The notes: a model not told the origin generated them from the letters alone. A DNA stretch of 64,000 nucleotides from Streptomyces spiralis (GCF_014654675.1 NZ_BNBC01000013.1:128116-192115), one strand, 5' to 3'. Positions 49,319 through 58,297 are shown, counted from the stretch's first letter. Program-made: numbers and translations.

Positions 49319-50521
49319 ATGGCAGCGGAACTGGGGTCTTCCGTACGGTCGGTGCACCGCCGCAGCGTTCGTTGGCGTTTCACGACCTTGTACGCCGGAC
49401 TTTTCCTTGCCTCGGCCATCGCGATGCTGGCGGTGGTCGGGCTGGTGGCCGGCGGTACCTACCGGGCGGCCCCGGCGCCGGACAACCGGCCCGGCGCGCT
49501 CTCGTCCGCCGCTCAGGCGAGGATCGCCAGTCTGGAGCACCAGCTCGCCCAGGCCCACAGCCGGCAGGTGGACCAGCTGCTGCTCGGTTCGGGGGTGGGG
49601 TTGGTGGTGATGGGGCTGCTGTCGGTCGCGATGGGCTGGTATGCCGCCGGACGCGTACTGCGGCCGCTTCGCGCGATGACCGTGGCGACTCGTCGCATCT
49701 CCGCGGACAGCCTGCACGAACGACTCGCCGTCCCGGGTCCGCACGACGAACTCAGGGACCTCGGCGAAACGATCGACGCGCTGCTGGAGCGCCTTGAGCA
49801 GGCGTTCGCCGCGCAGCGCCGCTTCGTCGCCGACGCCTCGCACGAACTGCGCACCCCCCTGGCCACCATGCGGGCCTCGATGGACGTCGCCCTCGCCAAA
49901 CCGGGCCCGGTCCCCGAGCAGACGCGTGCCCTCGCGCGCCGCGTCAGGACCGAGCTGGACCAGGTCGACCGGCTGCTGGACGGCCTCCTGGCACTGGCCC
50001 GTGCGCAGCACGGAGTGCAGCTGCCGGACGTGGAGGCCGTCCCGCTCGATGTGCTCGCCACTGCCGCGCTCGCCGAGCGTGCCTCCCTGGCCTCCGCGAA
50101 GGGACTCGTCGTGGATGCCGGCTGTGCACGTGAGGGATCGGGCGTGTGGGCGCGGGGCAGCCGGACTCTGTTGCGCAGGATGGTGGAGAACCTCCTCGAC
50201 AACGCGATCGTGCACAATCGGCCCGGCGGCTGGATCCGCGTCACCACCAGTGCCGATGGCGCGGACGTGAGGCTGGTGGTGGAGAACACAGGTCCCGTGC
50301 TGACACAGGATCAAATGGCCTATCTGGTACGTCCGTTCCGTCGGCTCGGCGCCGAGCGGACCGGCGGTGGCATCGGCGCGGGGTCGGGCCTCGGCCTGGC
50401 CATCGTCGCGGCGGTCGCCGACGCACACGGTGGCACCCTCGACCTGCGGGCCCGTGCCGAGGGCGGCCTGCGGGCCACGGTCACCCTCTTCGGAGCGTCC
50501 GAGGCGGAGACCGTGGCATGA
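49319..50521 (+). CDS. sensor histidine kinase (HAMP, HisKA)
   Basis: A 400-residue kinase. Two membrane segments at about residues 22-47 and 88-108 flank a short extracytoplasmic loop. A HAMP-like linker runs about 109-160. The phosphoacceptor is His175 in ASHELRTPLATMRAS. The ATPase boxes are VENLLDNAIVHNRPGG (N) and GAGSGLGLAIVAAVAD (G). The small outer loop suggests membrane or intramembrane sensing of the compound that the ABC module exports. ATG 49319 follows GAGAAGGGGG. The response-regulator ATG overlaps its stop. Confidence 0.9.
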   Translation: MAAELGSSVRSVHRRSVRWRFTTLYAGLFLASAIAMLAVVGLVAGGTYRAAPAPDNRPGALSSAAQARIASLEHQLAQAHSRQVDQLLLGSGVGLVVMGLLSVAMGWYAAGRVLRPLRAMTVATRRISADSLHERLAVPGPHDELRDLGETIDALLERLEQAFAAQRRFVADASHELRTPLATMRASMDVALAKPGPVPEQTRALARRVRTELDQVDRLLDGLLALARAQHGVQLPDVEAVPLDVLATAALAERASLASAKGLVVDAGCAREGSGVWARGSRTLLRRMVENLLDNAIVHNRPGGWIRVTTSADGADVRLVVENTGPVLTQDQMAYLVRPFRRLGAERTGGGIGAGSGLGLAIVAAVADAHGGTLDLRARAEGGLRATVTLFGASEAETVA

Positions 50522-51186
50522 GGGTGCTCGTGGTGGAAGACGCCAGGTCGCTCGCCGACGTCCTGGTCGAGGGCCTGCGGGACCAGGGCATGGCGGTGGA
50601 TGTCGCCTACGACGGCCTGGAGGCCGCGGCCAAGCTGGACACCAACGCGTACGAGGCAGTCGTCCTGGACCGGGACCTGCCGGGCATCCACGGCGACACC
50701 CTCTGCCGGATGGTCACGGACCGGGACGACCGCCCCATGGTGCTGATGCTGACCGCCGCGGACGCGCCGGCCGACCGCGTCGGCGGCCTGAGCCTGGGCG
50801 CCGACGACTACCTGGTCAAGCCTTTTCACTTCCCCGAACTCGTGCTCCGTCTGCGGGCCCTGACCCGTCGCCGTCCGTACGCCCGCGCCCGGACGCTCCG
50901 CGCCGCGGGCATCGAACTCGACCCCGTGCACCGCACGGCCACCCGCGACGGACACCACCTCGACCTCTCGGTCAAGGAGTTCGAGGTCCTGGCGGCCCTC
51001 CTGCGGGCCAGCCCGGCCCCTCTCAGCGCGGAGACGCTGCTGGAACAGGTGTGGGACGAGAACGCCGACCCGTTCACGAACACGGTCACAGTGACCGTCG
51101 GCCGCCTGCGACGCAAGCTCGGCAGCCCACCGGTGATCACCACGACGCCCACGATCGGCTACCGGATCGCCGACCAGGAAGGGTGA
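50518..51186 (+). CDS. OmpR-family response regulator
   Basis: A 222-residue regulator with an N-terminal receiver (Asp51 in VVLDRDLPG, Lys in YLVKPF) and a C-terminal winged helix (LSVKEFEVLAALLRASP, NTVTVTVGRLRRKLG, IGYRIAD at the wing). Its ATG overlaps the stop of the sensor kinase (ATGA). With the divergent ABC genes at 45916-49174 it forms a kinase, regulator and exporter set. It is convergent with the NarL-type regulator of the second module. Confidence 0.92.
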   Translation: MRVLVVEDARSLADVLVEGLRDQGMAVDVAYDGLEAAAKLDTNAYEAVVLDRDLPGIHGDTLCRMVTDRDDRPMVLMLTAADAPADRVGGLSLGADDYLVKPFHFPELVLRLRALTRRRPYARARTLRAAGIELDPVHRTATRDGHHLDLSVKEFEVLAALLRASPAPLSAETLLEQVWDENADPFTNTVTVTVGRLRRKLGSPPVITTTPTIGYRIADQEG

Positions 51187-51206
51187 TCGAATCGAGGGTG
51201 GTCAGC

Positions 51207-51226
51207 CTCGCCCTGGCCGGGGCGAG
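51207..51226. terminator. hairpin between two convergent response regulators
   Basis: CTCGCCC, six bases, GGGCGAG. It lies in the 87-base gap between the OmpR-type and NarL-type response-regulator stops and may serve both strands. Confidence 0.4.
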
Positions 51227-51273
51227 CGCTCTGGCCGCAGGCCGCATGACCAGGGGGCGCCGGTGCCGCGGGC

Positions 51274-51942
51274 TCAGCCCGCATGAGGCCGGGCCAGGCC
51301 GTGGTCGTAGGCGAAGATCACCGCCTGGATGCGGTCGCGGGCACCGATCTTGGACAGGACGCGGCCGACGTGGGTCTTCACCGTGGATTCGGCGAGGACG
51401 AAATGGCCGGCGATCTCGCTGTTGCTCCAGCCCTTGCCGATGGCGACGAGGATTTCGCGTTCGCGCTCGGTGAGGGAGGCAAGGCGCGGGTCCTGGGCGG
51501 AGCCGTCGCCGGCGGGTGGGACGAGGCGGGCGAACTCCTGGAGGAGGCGGCGGGTGAGCGCGGGGGCGATCACGGCGTCTCCGGCGGCCACCGCGCGGAT
51601 GCCTGCGAGGAGTTCCTCGGGGCGGACGTCCTTGAGCAGGAAGCCGCTGGCCCCGGCGCGCAGGGCCGCGTACACGTACTCGTCGATGTCGAAGGTGGTC
51701 AGGACGAGGACGCGGGAGCGGTCGCCGGCGGCGACGATCCGGCGGGTGGCCTCGATGCCGTCCATGCCGGGCATGCGTACGTCCATGAGGACGACGTCGG
51801 GGCGCAGTTCGGCGGCCTTGCGCACGGCTTCGGCTCCGTGGGCGGCCTCGCCGACGACCTCCGTCTCGGGCACGGAGTCCAGGAGCATGCGGAAGCCGTA
51901 CCGCTGGAGCGGCTGGTCGTCCACGACGAGCACGGTGGTCAC
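51274..51942 (-). CDS. NarL/LuxR-family response regulator
   Basis: A 222-residue regulator. The receiver has Asp54 in VVLMDVRMPGMDG and Lys in FLLKDVRPEEL. The C-terminal LuxR helix-turn-helix is LTEREREILVAIGKGWSNSE and onward to STVKTHVGRVLSKIG. GTG 51942 overlaps the kinase stop (GTGA). The partner kinase is upstream, and an ABC-2 exporter pair lies further upstream in the same direction. It probably activates that exporter. Confidence 0.92.
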   Translation of the reverse strand: MTTVLVVDDQPLQRYGFRMLLDSVPETEVVGEAAHGAEAVRKAAELRPDVVLMDVRMPGMDGIEATRRIVAAGDRSRVLVLTTFDIDEYVYAALRAGASGFLLKDVRPEELLAGIRAVAAGDAVIAPALTRRLLQEFARLVPPAGDGSAQDPRLASLTEREREILVAIGKGWSNSEIAGHFVLAESTVKTHVGRVLSKIGARDRIQAVIFAYDHGLARPHAG

Positions 51943-53240
51943 CGGGCACCGTCCTGGGGAGTGAGGTCGAGGTCGACCCGTACCGTCCAGCCGGCACCCG
52001 CGGGGCTCGCACTGACGCGCCCTCCGTAGAGCGCCGCTCGTTCTCGCATGCCCACCAGGCCGTGTCCTTCCTCGTTCGCCGTGCGGGGACGGCCGGCCGG
52101 GTCGGGCGGGCCGGAGTCCTGGACGGTGATGGTCAGCCGCGTGTCCTCCACGACGACCGCCAGGTTCGCACGCGCGCCGGCGCCGGCGTGTTTCAGGCTG
52201 TTCGTCAGTGCTTCCTGCACGATGCGGTAGACCGTGAGCTGCACCCCGCTGTCGAGGGCGTCGATGTCTCCGGCCGTACGGTAGACGACCTCCAGGCCGG
52301 CGGCGCGCACTGCCTCGCACAGCGCGTCGATGTCGGTGAGGCCGGGCTGCGGGCTCAGCGCTGGCTCGGCCGGCGGACCGTCCGCCTCGCGCAGTACGCC
52401 GAGCACCCGGCGCAGTTCGCCCAGGGCCTGACGGCCGGCGTCCCCGATGAGGTGCAGGGCCTCTTTGCCGCGTTCCGGTGCGGCGCCGGCTGCATAGGCT
52501 CCCGCGTCGGCGAGGGTGATGATGACGGACAGGTTGTGGCCGACGATGTCGTGCATCTCCCGGGCCACTCGTGCCCGTTCCGCGGCGACGGCGAGTCGGT
52601 CCCGCTGGTCGCGTTCGATCTCCAGCCGCGCAGCACGGTCGCGCAGCCCGGCCAGCTGCGCCCGCCTGATGCGGATCACCAGGCCGAGCGCGAGTGCCGC
52701 GGTCGCCGTGCTGAGCAGGAAGAACAGCGCGTCCCAGACCGACACCGCCGCCGACACCCGCGCCGCGACCAGGCCCAGCGCACCCGCGCTGACCGCGCAG
52801 GCCCAGGGGAGCTGTCGTAGCCGCCCGTGCAGGGCCAGGCTGTACAGGGCGACGAAGAGGGCGACGTCCGCACGGAGTGCGGCGCCGAGGGACCACTGGA
52901 GGACGAACACGGCCGTGACGGCGCCGAAGGCGGCGGCGGGCGCCCGCCGCCGCCACAGCAGCGGCAGCACCAGCCCGGCCTGCAGCGCCAGCATGCCCGC
53001 CACGGGCAACCGGGTGAACACCAGACGGAAGCGGCGCGGGCCTTCGTGGTCCCCGTCGATCGAGCCGACCGCGTGCAGCAGGTCCGGCAGGCAGAACAGC
53101 AGGAGGACCAGGGCCACCACCGCGGTGTCCAGCACCCACGGACGGGCCCGGTCGGCATGCCGGAACCGCTGGCCGGCCCGGCCGAGCCGGGCGACCAGCG
53201 GTCCCATCCCGCTGAGGTCTTCGATGGTCATGGTGGTCAC
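51939..53240 (-). CDS. NarL-type sensor histidine kinase (HisKA_3)
   Basis: A 433-residue kinase. Five or six hydrophobic segments fill residues about 36-190. The HisKA_3 phosphoacceptor is His230 in REMHDIVGHNLSVII. The ATPase N-box is IVQEALTNSLKHAGAGA, and the G-box GHGLVGMRERAALYGG. The membrane part lacks a large outside domain, as in kinases that sense lipids or lipophilic compounds. GTG 53240 gives MTTMTIEDL; ATG 53231 is a second choice. The permease stop is 26 bases upstream. Confidence 0.9.
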   Translation of the reverse strand: MTTMTIEDLSGMGPLVARLGRAGQRFRHADRARPWVLDTAVVALVLLLFCLPDLLHAVGSIDGDHEGPRRFRLVFTRLPVAGMLALQAGLVLPLLWRRRAPAAAFGAVTAVFVLQWSLGAALRADVALFVALYSLALHGRLRQLPWACAVSAGALGLVAARVSAAVSVWDALFFLLSTATAALALGLVIRIRRAQLAGLRDRAARLEIERDQRDRLAVAAERARVAREMHDIVGHNLSVIITLADAGAYAAGAAPERGKEALHLIGDAGRQALGELRRVLGVLREADGPPAEPALSPQPGLTDIDALCEAVRAAGLEVVYRTAGDIDALDSGVQLTVYRIVQEALTNSLKHAGAGARANLAVVVEDTRLTITVQDSGPPDPAGRPRTANEEGHGLVGMRERAALYGGRVSASPAGAGWTVRVDLDLTPQDGAR

Positions 53241-53266
53241 CGGACCATGATGCGGGTGGCTGCCGC

Positions 53267-54118
53267 TCAGACGTCGCTGCGCAGCAGCCGGTACGCCGCT
53301 CCGGCCAGCGCCAGGACTGTCCAGGCGAGGAAGACCAGGAGTCCGGCGCCCGGCGACAGGGTGGTCGAGTCATGGGTCAGCGCGAAGATCGACTCGCCCG
53401 CGTGGCTGGGGAGGTAAGGACTGATGTCGCCCTGCCACGAGCTGGGCAGCAGGGAGATCAGCCCGGGTACGAGCATGAGGGCGGCGACCAGGACCGAGAT
53501 GCCGCCGGCCACGGACCGCAGCAGCGCGCCCAGGGCGGCGCCGATCACGCCGACCAGGCCCAGGTAGAGCCCGGCGCCCAGGAGACTGCGGACGACGCCG
53601 GCATGGCCGAGGCCCATGGCGGCGGGCGTGCCGGAGACGATCCGGCTGCCGACGAGGAAGGCGACGAACGCGCCGACGGTCGCGATCACCAGCGCGACCA
53701 GTCCGTACACCGCCGCCTTGGACCAGAGCACGGGCAGTCGGCGCGGCACCGCGGCCAGGGTCGAACGGATCATGCCGGTGGAGTACTCGCCCGCCGTGAC
53801 CAGCACGCCGAGCACACCGAGGGCCAGCTGGGCGAAGTTCGTGCCGAAGAGGGACAGGCTCACCGCCGTCGCGGAGGCGAAGTCGCCGTCCATGTGCCGG
53901 CCGGAGTCGAGGTTGGACTTGTAGTGGCTCGCGGCGATGACGCCGAAGGCGACGAGGAACAGCAAGCCCAGGCCGAGGGTGATCCAGGTGGAGCGCAGGG
54001 ACCAGAGTTTGGCCCACTCCGAGGACAGCACGCGCCGTCCGGTCACCCGGTAGACGGGCCGGGACGGGGCGGCCAGGGCGGCCTCGGAGGTGTCGGGGGT
54101 TGCCGTCAGGGTGCTCAT
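53267..54118 (-). CDS. ABC-2 type permease (second module)
   Basis: A 283-residue permease with six hydrophobic segments. It starts with a Thr/Ala-rich leader and then the shared RRVLSSEWAKLWSLRSTW motif; EYSTGMIRSTLAAVPRRLPV is the cytoplasmic loop also seen in the first module. Its ATG overlaps the ATPase stop (ATGA). It has just one permease, unlike the first module with two. It precedes the NarL-type kinase by 26 bases, so export and signalling genes may share a transcript. Confidence 0.85.
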   Translation of the reverse strand: MSTLTATPDTSEAALAAPSRPVYRVTGRRVLSSEWAKLWSLRSTWITLGLGLLFLVAFGVIAASHYKSNLDSGRHMDGDFASATAVSLSLFGTNFAQLALGVLGVLVTAGEYSTGMIRSTLAAVPRRLPVLWSKAAVYGLVALVIATVGAFVAFLVGSRIVSGTPAAMGLGHAGVVRSLLGAGLYLGLVGVIGAALGALLRSVAGGISVLVAALMLVPGLISLLPSSWQGDISPYLPSHAGESIFALTHDSTTLSPGAGLLVFLAWTVLALAGAAYRLLRSDV

Positions 54119-55053
54119 GCCGCGCTCCTGGAGGTCTCGGTGCCGGTCGTGGAGCCGTGGTACTCCACGGCGTCCCTGGTCAGTTCCATGAATGCCTCCT
54201 CCAGCGACACCGCCTTCGTGGTCAGCTCGAACAGCGGGATCCCGTGCTCGGCCGCCTTCAGCCCTATCTCCCGGGCGGACACCCCGGTGACCTGCAGCTC
54301 CTCGGATCCGACGCGGCCGGTGACCTCCACGCCCGGCCCGGCCAGCACGTCCCGCAGCCGCGCGGGGTCGTCCGTGGCCACCTTCACGGTGTCGCCGCCC
54401 GCCTCGCGAACCAGGTCCCGCACGGTCGTGTCGGCCAGCAGCCGGCCCCGACCCACGACGATCAGGTGGTCCGCGACCAGCGCCACCTCGCTCATCAGAT
54501 GCGAGGAGACGAACACGGTGCGCCCCTCGGCCGCGAGGGAGGTGAGCAGATTGCGGATCCAGAGGACGCCCTCGGGGTCCAGTCCGTTGACCGGCTCGTC
54601 CAGCATCACCGTCTGCGGGTCGCCGAGCAGGGCCGCCGCGATGCCGAGCCGCTGGCCCATGCCGAGGGAGAACGCGCCGGCCCGCTTCTTCGCGACGCTG
54701 CCGAGACCGGCGAGTTCCACGACCTCGTCGACCCGGCGGCGCGGAATGCCGTGGGTCAGCGCGAGCGCCCGGAGGTGGTTGTGGGCCGAGCGGCCCGGGT
54801 GGATCGACTTCGCCTCCAGCAGCGCCCCGACCTCCTGGAGCGGTGCCCGGTGTCGGGCGTAATGCTGTCCGTTCACCGTGACGGACCCACTCGTCGGCGC
54901 GTCGAGCCCGACGATCATGCGCATCGTCGTGGACTTGCCCGCGCCGTTGGGGCCGAGAAATCCGGTCACCGTACCCGGCTTCACGGTGAAGTCGAGACCG
55001 TCGACGGCCGTCTTCTCCCCGTACCTCTTGGTGAGCTGCTGTGCCTCGATCAT
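54115..55053 (-). CDS. ABC transporter ATP-binding protein (second module)
   Basis: A 312-residue ATPase with Walker A GPNGAGKST, signature FSLGMGQRLGIAAAL, Walker B VMLDEP and switch His in VSSHLMSEV. It ends LEEAFMELTRDAVEYHG, very like the first module's ATPase, and both are 312 residues long. The two probably come from an old duplication. ATG 55053 follows GAGAGAACGCG. A remnant of a third ABC system lies just upstream. Confidence 0.9.
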   Translation of the reverse strand: MIEAQQLTKRYGEKTAVDGLDFTVKPGTVTGFLGPNGAGKSTTMRMIVGLDAPTSGSVTVNGQHYARHRAPLQEVGALLEAKSIHPGRSAHNHLRALALTHGIPRRRVDEVVELAGLGSVAKKRAGAFSLGMGQRLGIAAALLGDPQTVMLDEPVNGLDPEGVLWIRNLLTSLAAEGRTVFVSSHLMSEVALVADHLIVVGRGRLLADTTVRDLVREAGGDTVKVATDDPARLRDVLAGPGVEVTGRVGSEELQVTGVSAREIGLKAAEHGIPLFELTTKAVSLEEAFMELTRDAVEYHGSTTGTETSRSAA

Positions 55054-55237
55054 TCGCGTTCTCTCTTTCGGACTCCGGCGCCCGAAGCGCCTGACGCCTC
55101 CTCCGTCACGCTAAGTCCGTGACCTGCCCGATCCGGTGGTACCGGGGCCTGAAGTCCACGGGGCGGGTGGTACCGGGGTACTACGACCCGGCGCTGTGCG
55201 CGGGAAGCGGTCGTGAGGTTGCGCGGCCGAGGCGGGC

Positions 55238-55478
55238 GCCGGGCGCCGGGCGGCTCGTCGGCGAGCACGAGGGCAGGCCCCTTGACGATGAGCCGAGCGA
55301 GCGCCACCCGCTGCTGTCCGGCATGCGTCGACCAGATCGAGGCCTGCGGTGATCAGCGAAATCCCTGACACAGCGGCCAGGAGGAGTGCCGACCGCTCCG
55401 AGCCCCGGCGCGCCGGCAAGGCGCCCACCGCAGTGGCCAGGGGCACCAGGGCCACGGCGGTTGCCGGGGCGAACCGGC
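55238..55478 (-). pseudogene. remnant of an ABC transporter (permease tail joined to ATPase fragment)
   Basis: Read on the minus strand, 55478 to about 55330 encodes a hydrophobic permease-like piece (ATAVALVPLATAVGALPA, ALLLAAVSGISLITAG). In another frame, 55325 to 55240 encodes GQQRVALARLIVKGPALVLA followed by DEPPG, which is the signature-to-Walker B part of a MacB/LolD-type ATPase. Neither piece has a start, a Walker A or a full domain. The frames change at the join, so it looks like a deletion remnant. Confidence 0.6.
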
Positions 55479-55482
55479 TCGG

Positions 55483-56913
55483 TCAGCGGCGGTAGCAGTA
55501 CGAATCCGAGGAGGCGTCACCGCCTTGCAGGCGCGTCTGGTGCACGCGCAGGCCGAGGAAGTCCGCGCCGCGCGGGAAGAAGCGGCTGTCGACGGAGAGT
55601 CCTCCGTGCGAGGTGTCGGCGTCGAGTTTGACCATCCAAGGGTCGATGCCCGCGGGATAGAACTGGTCGTCCCAGGAGGCGTACAGGGAATTGGTCAGGT
55701 ACACGCGCCGCCCGTCGCGGCTGAGCTCGACCATCTGTGCTCCGCCCGTCAGCGGAACGTCCGGCTCGGCGGGGTGCGGCTGCGGACCGACGATGCCGCC
55801 GAGACGCACGGCCGCGGTCTGCCTGGGATGGAGCGGGTCGCTCACGTCGTACTGGAGCAGGTCGCCGGTTCCCCACGCGGATACGTACAGCCAGTGGTCG
55901 TCCACGGACAGGTCGATGTCGGTGATCAACGGGGGCACGGCGCCGAACGGCCGCAGCGCTGGGGGCAGGTCCTCCGTCTGCGCGGGCTCGGCCGGGATGG
56001 TGATCACCTTGCGGACCGCGAAGTCCTCGCCCTCCCGGTCCCACAGCCACACCGATGCCGACAGGTCCTCCACGTTGACCACGGTGTTGGTGAACCCCCA
56101 CGTCGCCTCGGGGTCGTGCGAGGGGCGCAGTTCCAGCACCATCTGGTTCTCGTCCCCCAGATCGACACGCTGCAGGTGCCGGCCCGAGTCGAGCTCCCAG
56201 AAGTGCAGACAGTGGCCGTACCGGCGACCCAACAGCAGCTCGGGGACGAGGCCGTCCTCGATCATCGAGGGGGACCCCCACTCGCTGGTCATGGCGATGT
56301 TCTGGCGCAGATGCCACCAGACGTCGTAGGCGAACCGCTGCGGCCCGCGGTCGCTCTCCCAGGCGCGCAGGACTTCGAAGCTTTCGTGGTCCAGGAGCGC
56401 GACGCCGCCGGGCCCGTCCGCACCGTCCGCGCCGCCCAGGCCGGACAGGAAGACTCCGTCGGGACCACAGTGCAGTGTGTGCGGGCGCGAGTATCCGGCC
56501 TTCGCGGCCAGTTCCCCGGGCTCGATCACTTTGACCAGGTGGGGGCGGGAGGGATCGGGGGCGGTGTCGAAGACGTGCAGCCGGGACGAGCGCAGTCCCG
56601 GGACGATGAGGTAGCGACGCGAGGCGTGGTGATGGCCGGCGTGCGCCAGCGCGCTCGAGCAGGCGTTCCAGCCGAAGTGGTGCAGTTCGTTGCCCAGGTC
56701 GGGTAGCTCGGCGTGCGAGACCACGCGGCCGTATGCGGGTGACGCCGGGTCGGTGTCAACGGTGAACAAGGCGTCCGCGCGCTGTGCGGTCGGGTCGAAT
56801 CCGACGACATAGGCGAGCGTCTCCGGAGGCGCGGCGACGGCATCCGCAGGAGTGCGGTACAAGGTGGGATCATTGTGGTCGTCGCGGTCGTGCACGTGCT
56901 CGGTCGTCCTCAT
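55483..56913 (-). CDS. methanethiol oxidase / selenium-binding protein 56 family
   Basis: A 476-residue SBP56-family beta-propeller. Typical features are LHHFGWNACSSAL, SRPHTLHCGPDGVFLSGLG, WWHLRQNIAMTSEWGSP, TDIDLSVDDHWLYVSAWG and GGAQMVELSRDGRRVYLTNS. Bacterial MtoX members oxidise methanethiol to formaldehyde, hydrogen sulfide and peroxide, using copper. No signal peptide is seen, so it should be cytoplasmic here, whereas some MtoX proteins are exported. ATG 56913 follows GAGGAAGAG. No copper chaperone gene is adjacent. Confidence 0.85.
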   Translation of the reverse strand: MRTTEHVHDRDDHNDPTLYRTPADAVAAPPETLAYVVGFDPTAQRADALFTVDTDPASPAYGRVVSHAELPDLGNELHHFGWNACSSALAHAGHHHASRRYLIVPGLRSSRLHVFDTAPDPSRPHLVKVIEPGELAAKAGYSRPHTLHCGPDGVFLSGLGGADGADGPGGVALLDHESFEVLRAWESDRGPQRFAYDVWWHLRQNIAMTSEWGSPSMIEDGLVPELLLGRRYGHCLHFWELDSGRHLQRVDLGDENQMVLELRPSHDPEATWGFTNTVVNVEDLSASVWLWDREGEDFAVRKVITIPAEPAQTEDLPPALRPFGAVPPLITDIDLSVDDHWLYVSAWGTGDLLQYDVSDPLHPRQTAAVRLGGIVGPQPHPAEPDVPLTGGAQMVELSRDGRRVYLTNSLYASWDDQFYPAGIDPWMVKLDADTSHGGLSVDSRFFPRGADFLGLRVHQTRLQGGDASSDSYCYRR

Positions 56914-57838
56914 GGCTCTTCCTCACTCCTGAACGGGAGCATGGTTCCGGACGGACTCGGGACAGGAGGCCCGGCTCACTCGTTCGAGATCGGCGTGCGG
57001 GGGAGGAACGGGTGCGGGAAGCAGATATGCCGCATATCGAGCGTTTCACGGCTCGGGAGCTCTGCCAAGGCGGCAGCTCGACAGCGTGACTGCCTGAGCA
57101 CGCACGGTCTTCTGGTCGCTGATCACCTGTCTCGTCGAGCGATATCCGGGTCGGAGCGGTGATGCGCTGTGCCCCCGGCAGTGGTACGGCGAGCTCTTCG
57201 CCCCGAATGAGGCCCTGGAAGACCGTCCACCTGTTCGCCAGGTCAATGGAATGGTGGGACTGGCTCCGCTGCGTCCGGTGATCGAACGACGGGGCGCGGG
57301 CGCTACCTCGTCCATCAGCGCCTTGACCAGTTCACGGTTTGGCAGCTCTGGGCCCCGCAAGGCCTTTTCCAAGTCTGTTGGTGCCTGGTCGGGGCGCGTA
57401 CAGGGCCGTTCGCCTGCGCTCATGGGTGGCCCGGCTATGGGAAGGACCTGGCATACGGCCTCGTCCGAACGATGGTGAACGGGGCTGAACGAGACGGAAA
57501 CTGAGACGGCCGCAGTCTTCACCGCCGCAGTCTTCACCGCCGCACGGGAGACGGCCCGCGGCCAGTTGCCGGAGCCGCCCTCGCTCGTGGACCTAAGCCT
57601 CCTTGGGCCGCGCCGCGCGTAGGCCCGAGGAGGACTCCTGTGCGTCGAGTGGCACGGCCTCGTCTTCCCCGAAGTCAGGGGCCTGGAAGGGGTTGGTCGT
57701 CGGAGGCGGTGATGCTGCAGCGGAGCAGCGGGGCCGCCCTTCCGGGGCGGAAAACAGCGACGTCAGATCGATGAGAGGACTCTCTTTCGGTACAGGTCCC
57801 TGAAGGGGCCTGGTGTGCCGTGACCGGGCACAGCGGTC
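56914..57838. other. long non-coding or degraded stretch
   Basis: About 925 bases with no supported gene. Open frames here are short, Ser/Arg/Pro-rich and without ribosome sites. It contains the palindrome at 57024-57038 and a doubled 15-mer (CGCAGTCTTCACCGC at 57511-57525 and 57526-57540). A sequence like GAACGATGGTGAACG at about 57468 recurs in related form (GAACGACGGTGAATG) at about 59099. The base composition is less extreme than in the flanking genes, which fits decay. Confidence 0.4.
57024..57038. promoter_or_regulatory. A+T-rich palindrome upstream of the SBP56-family gene
   Basis: GATATGC, C, GCATATC. It lies about 110 bases before the SBP56-family start and is conspicuous in this high-G+C DNA. 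A regulator site is possible; none is known from sequence alone. Confidence 0.3.
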
Positions 57839-58060
57839 CTACAGTCTGGTCATCTTGGCGTACGGGCTCAAGATCCGCATTTGCGCCGAGCCGAAATCCA
57901 CGAGCGCCGCGATTCCGTCCTCGATGCCGATGACTCGGCCGAGGCCGTACATGTCGTGGGTGACTTGGTCGCCCACGGCGAAGTGCTTGGGAGCCGGTGT
58001 GACCGGAGCCTTGAAGGGGCTGGTAGGCAGATGACGCTTCGGCGCAGCAGGCTTTGTCAT
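57839..58060 (-). CDS. small SH3-like (CarD/UvrD C-terminal-like) protein
   Basis: A 73-residue protein. After a Pro/Ala/Lys-rich leader comes a compact beta fold, HFAVGDQVTHDMYGLGRVIG then AALVDFGSAQMRILSP. The GDxVxHxxYGxGxV pattern occurs at the UvrD/PcrA C-terminus and in CarD-like RNA-polymerase-binding domains. Small stand-alone versions are common in streptomycetes, with unknown function. ATG 58060 follows TGAGG. Confidence 0.75.
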   Translation of the reverse strand: MTKPAAPKRHLPTSPFKAPVTPAPKHFAVGDQVTHDMYGLGRVIGIEDGIAALVDFGSAQMRILSPYAKMTRL

Positions 58061-58242
58061 GCCTCAGTATGAGCCTACGTGCATCCCGTTCGCTGTGGCC
58101 GTCGGCACAGATTCGGACGGGAACAACCGCTTCATGCCACTGACCTGGGGTTTCGGAGACCTGGTGAGGCGAAACTGGACCGTAGGTCCCCAATCACTGA
58201 CGACCGCGACGGCCGGCCCGGGCCGGCTATGCGGCTTCCTGA

Positions 58243-58297
58243 TCTTGAAAACCGTCGTGGCGCGAGCCACCGTGGGTTCAAATCCCACACCCACCGC
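58243..58297 (+). pseudogene. 3' half of a tRNA-Ser (UGA), integration scar candidate
   Basis: Starting at the anticodon loop CTTGAAA (58243-58249, anticodon TGA), the sequence has stem ACCGT, a class II variable arm (GTGGC GCGA GCCAC), a T-arm GTGGG-TTCAAAT-CCCAC, acceptor strand ACCCACC, discriminator G and CC. No D-arm, 5' acceptor strand or matching anticodon 5' strand is present upstream (CTGAT instead of ACGGT). Integrases of actinomycete elements typically duplicate exactly this half of a tRNA gene. Confidence 0.8.

Noticed and set aside
57046..57537. Minus-strand frame as a transposase fragment
   Set aside because: I looked for IS5- or IS630-like motifs in all three minus frames and found none convincing; no terminal inverted repeats were seen.
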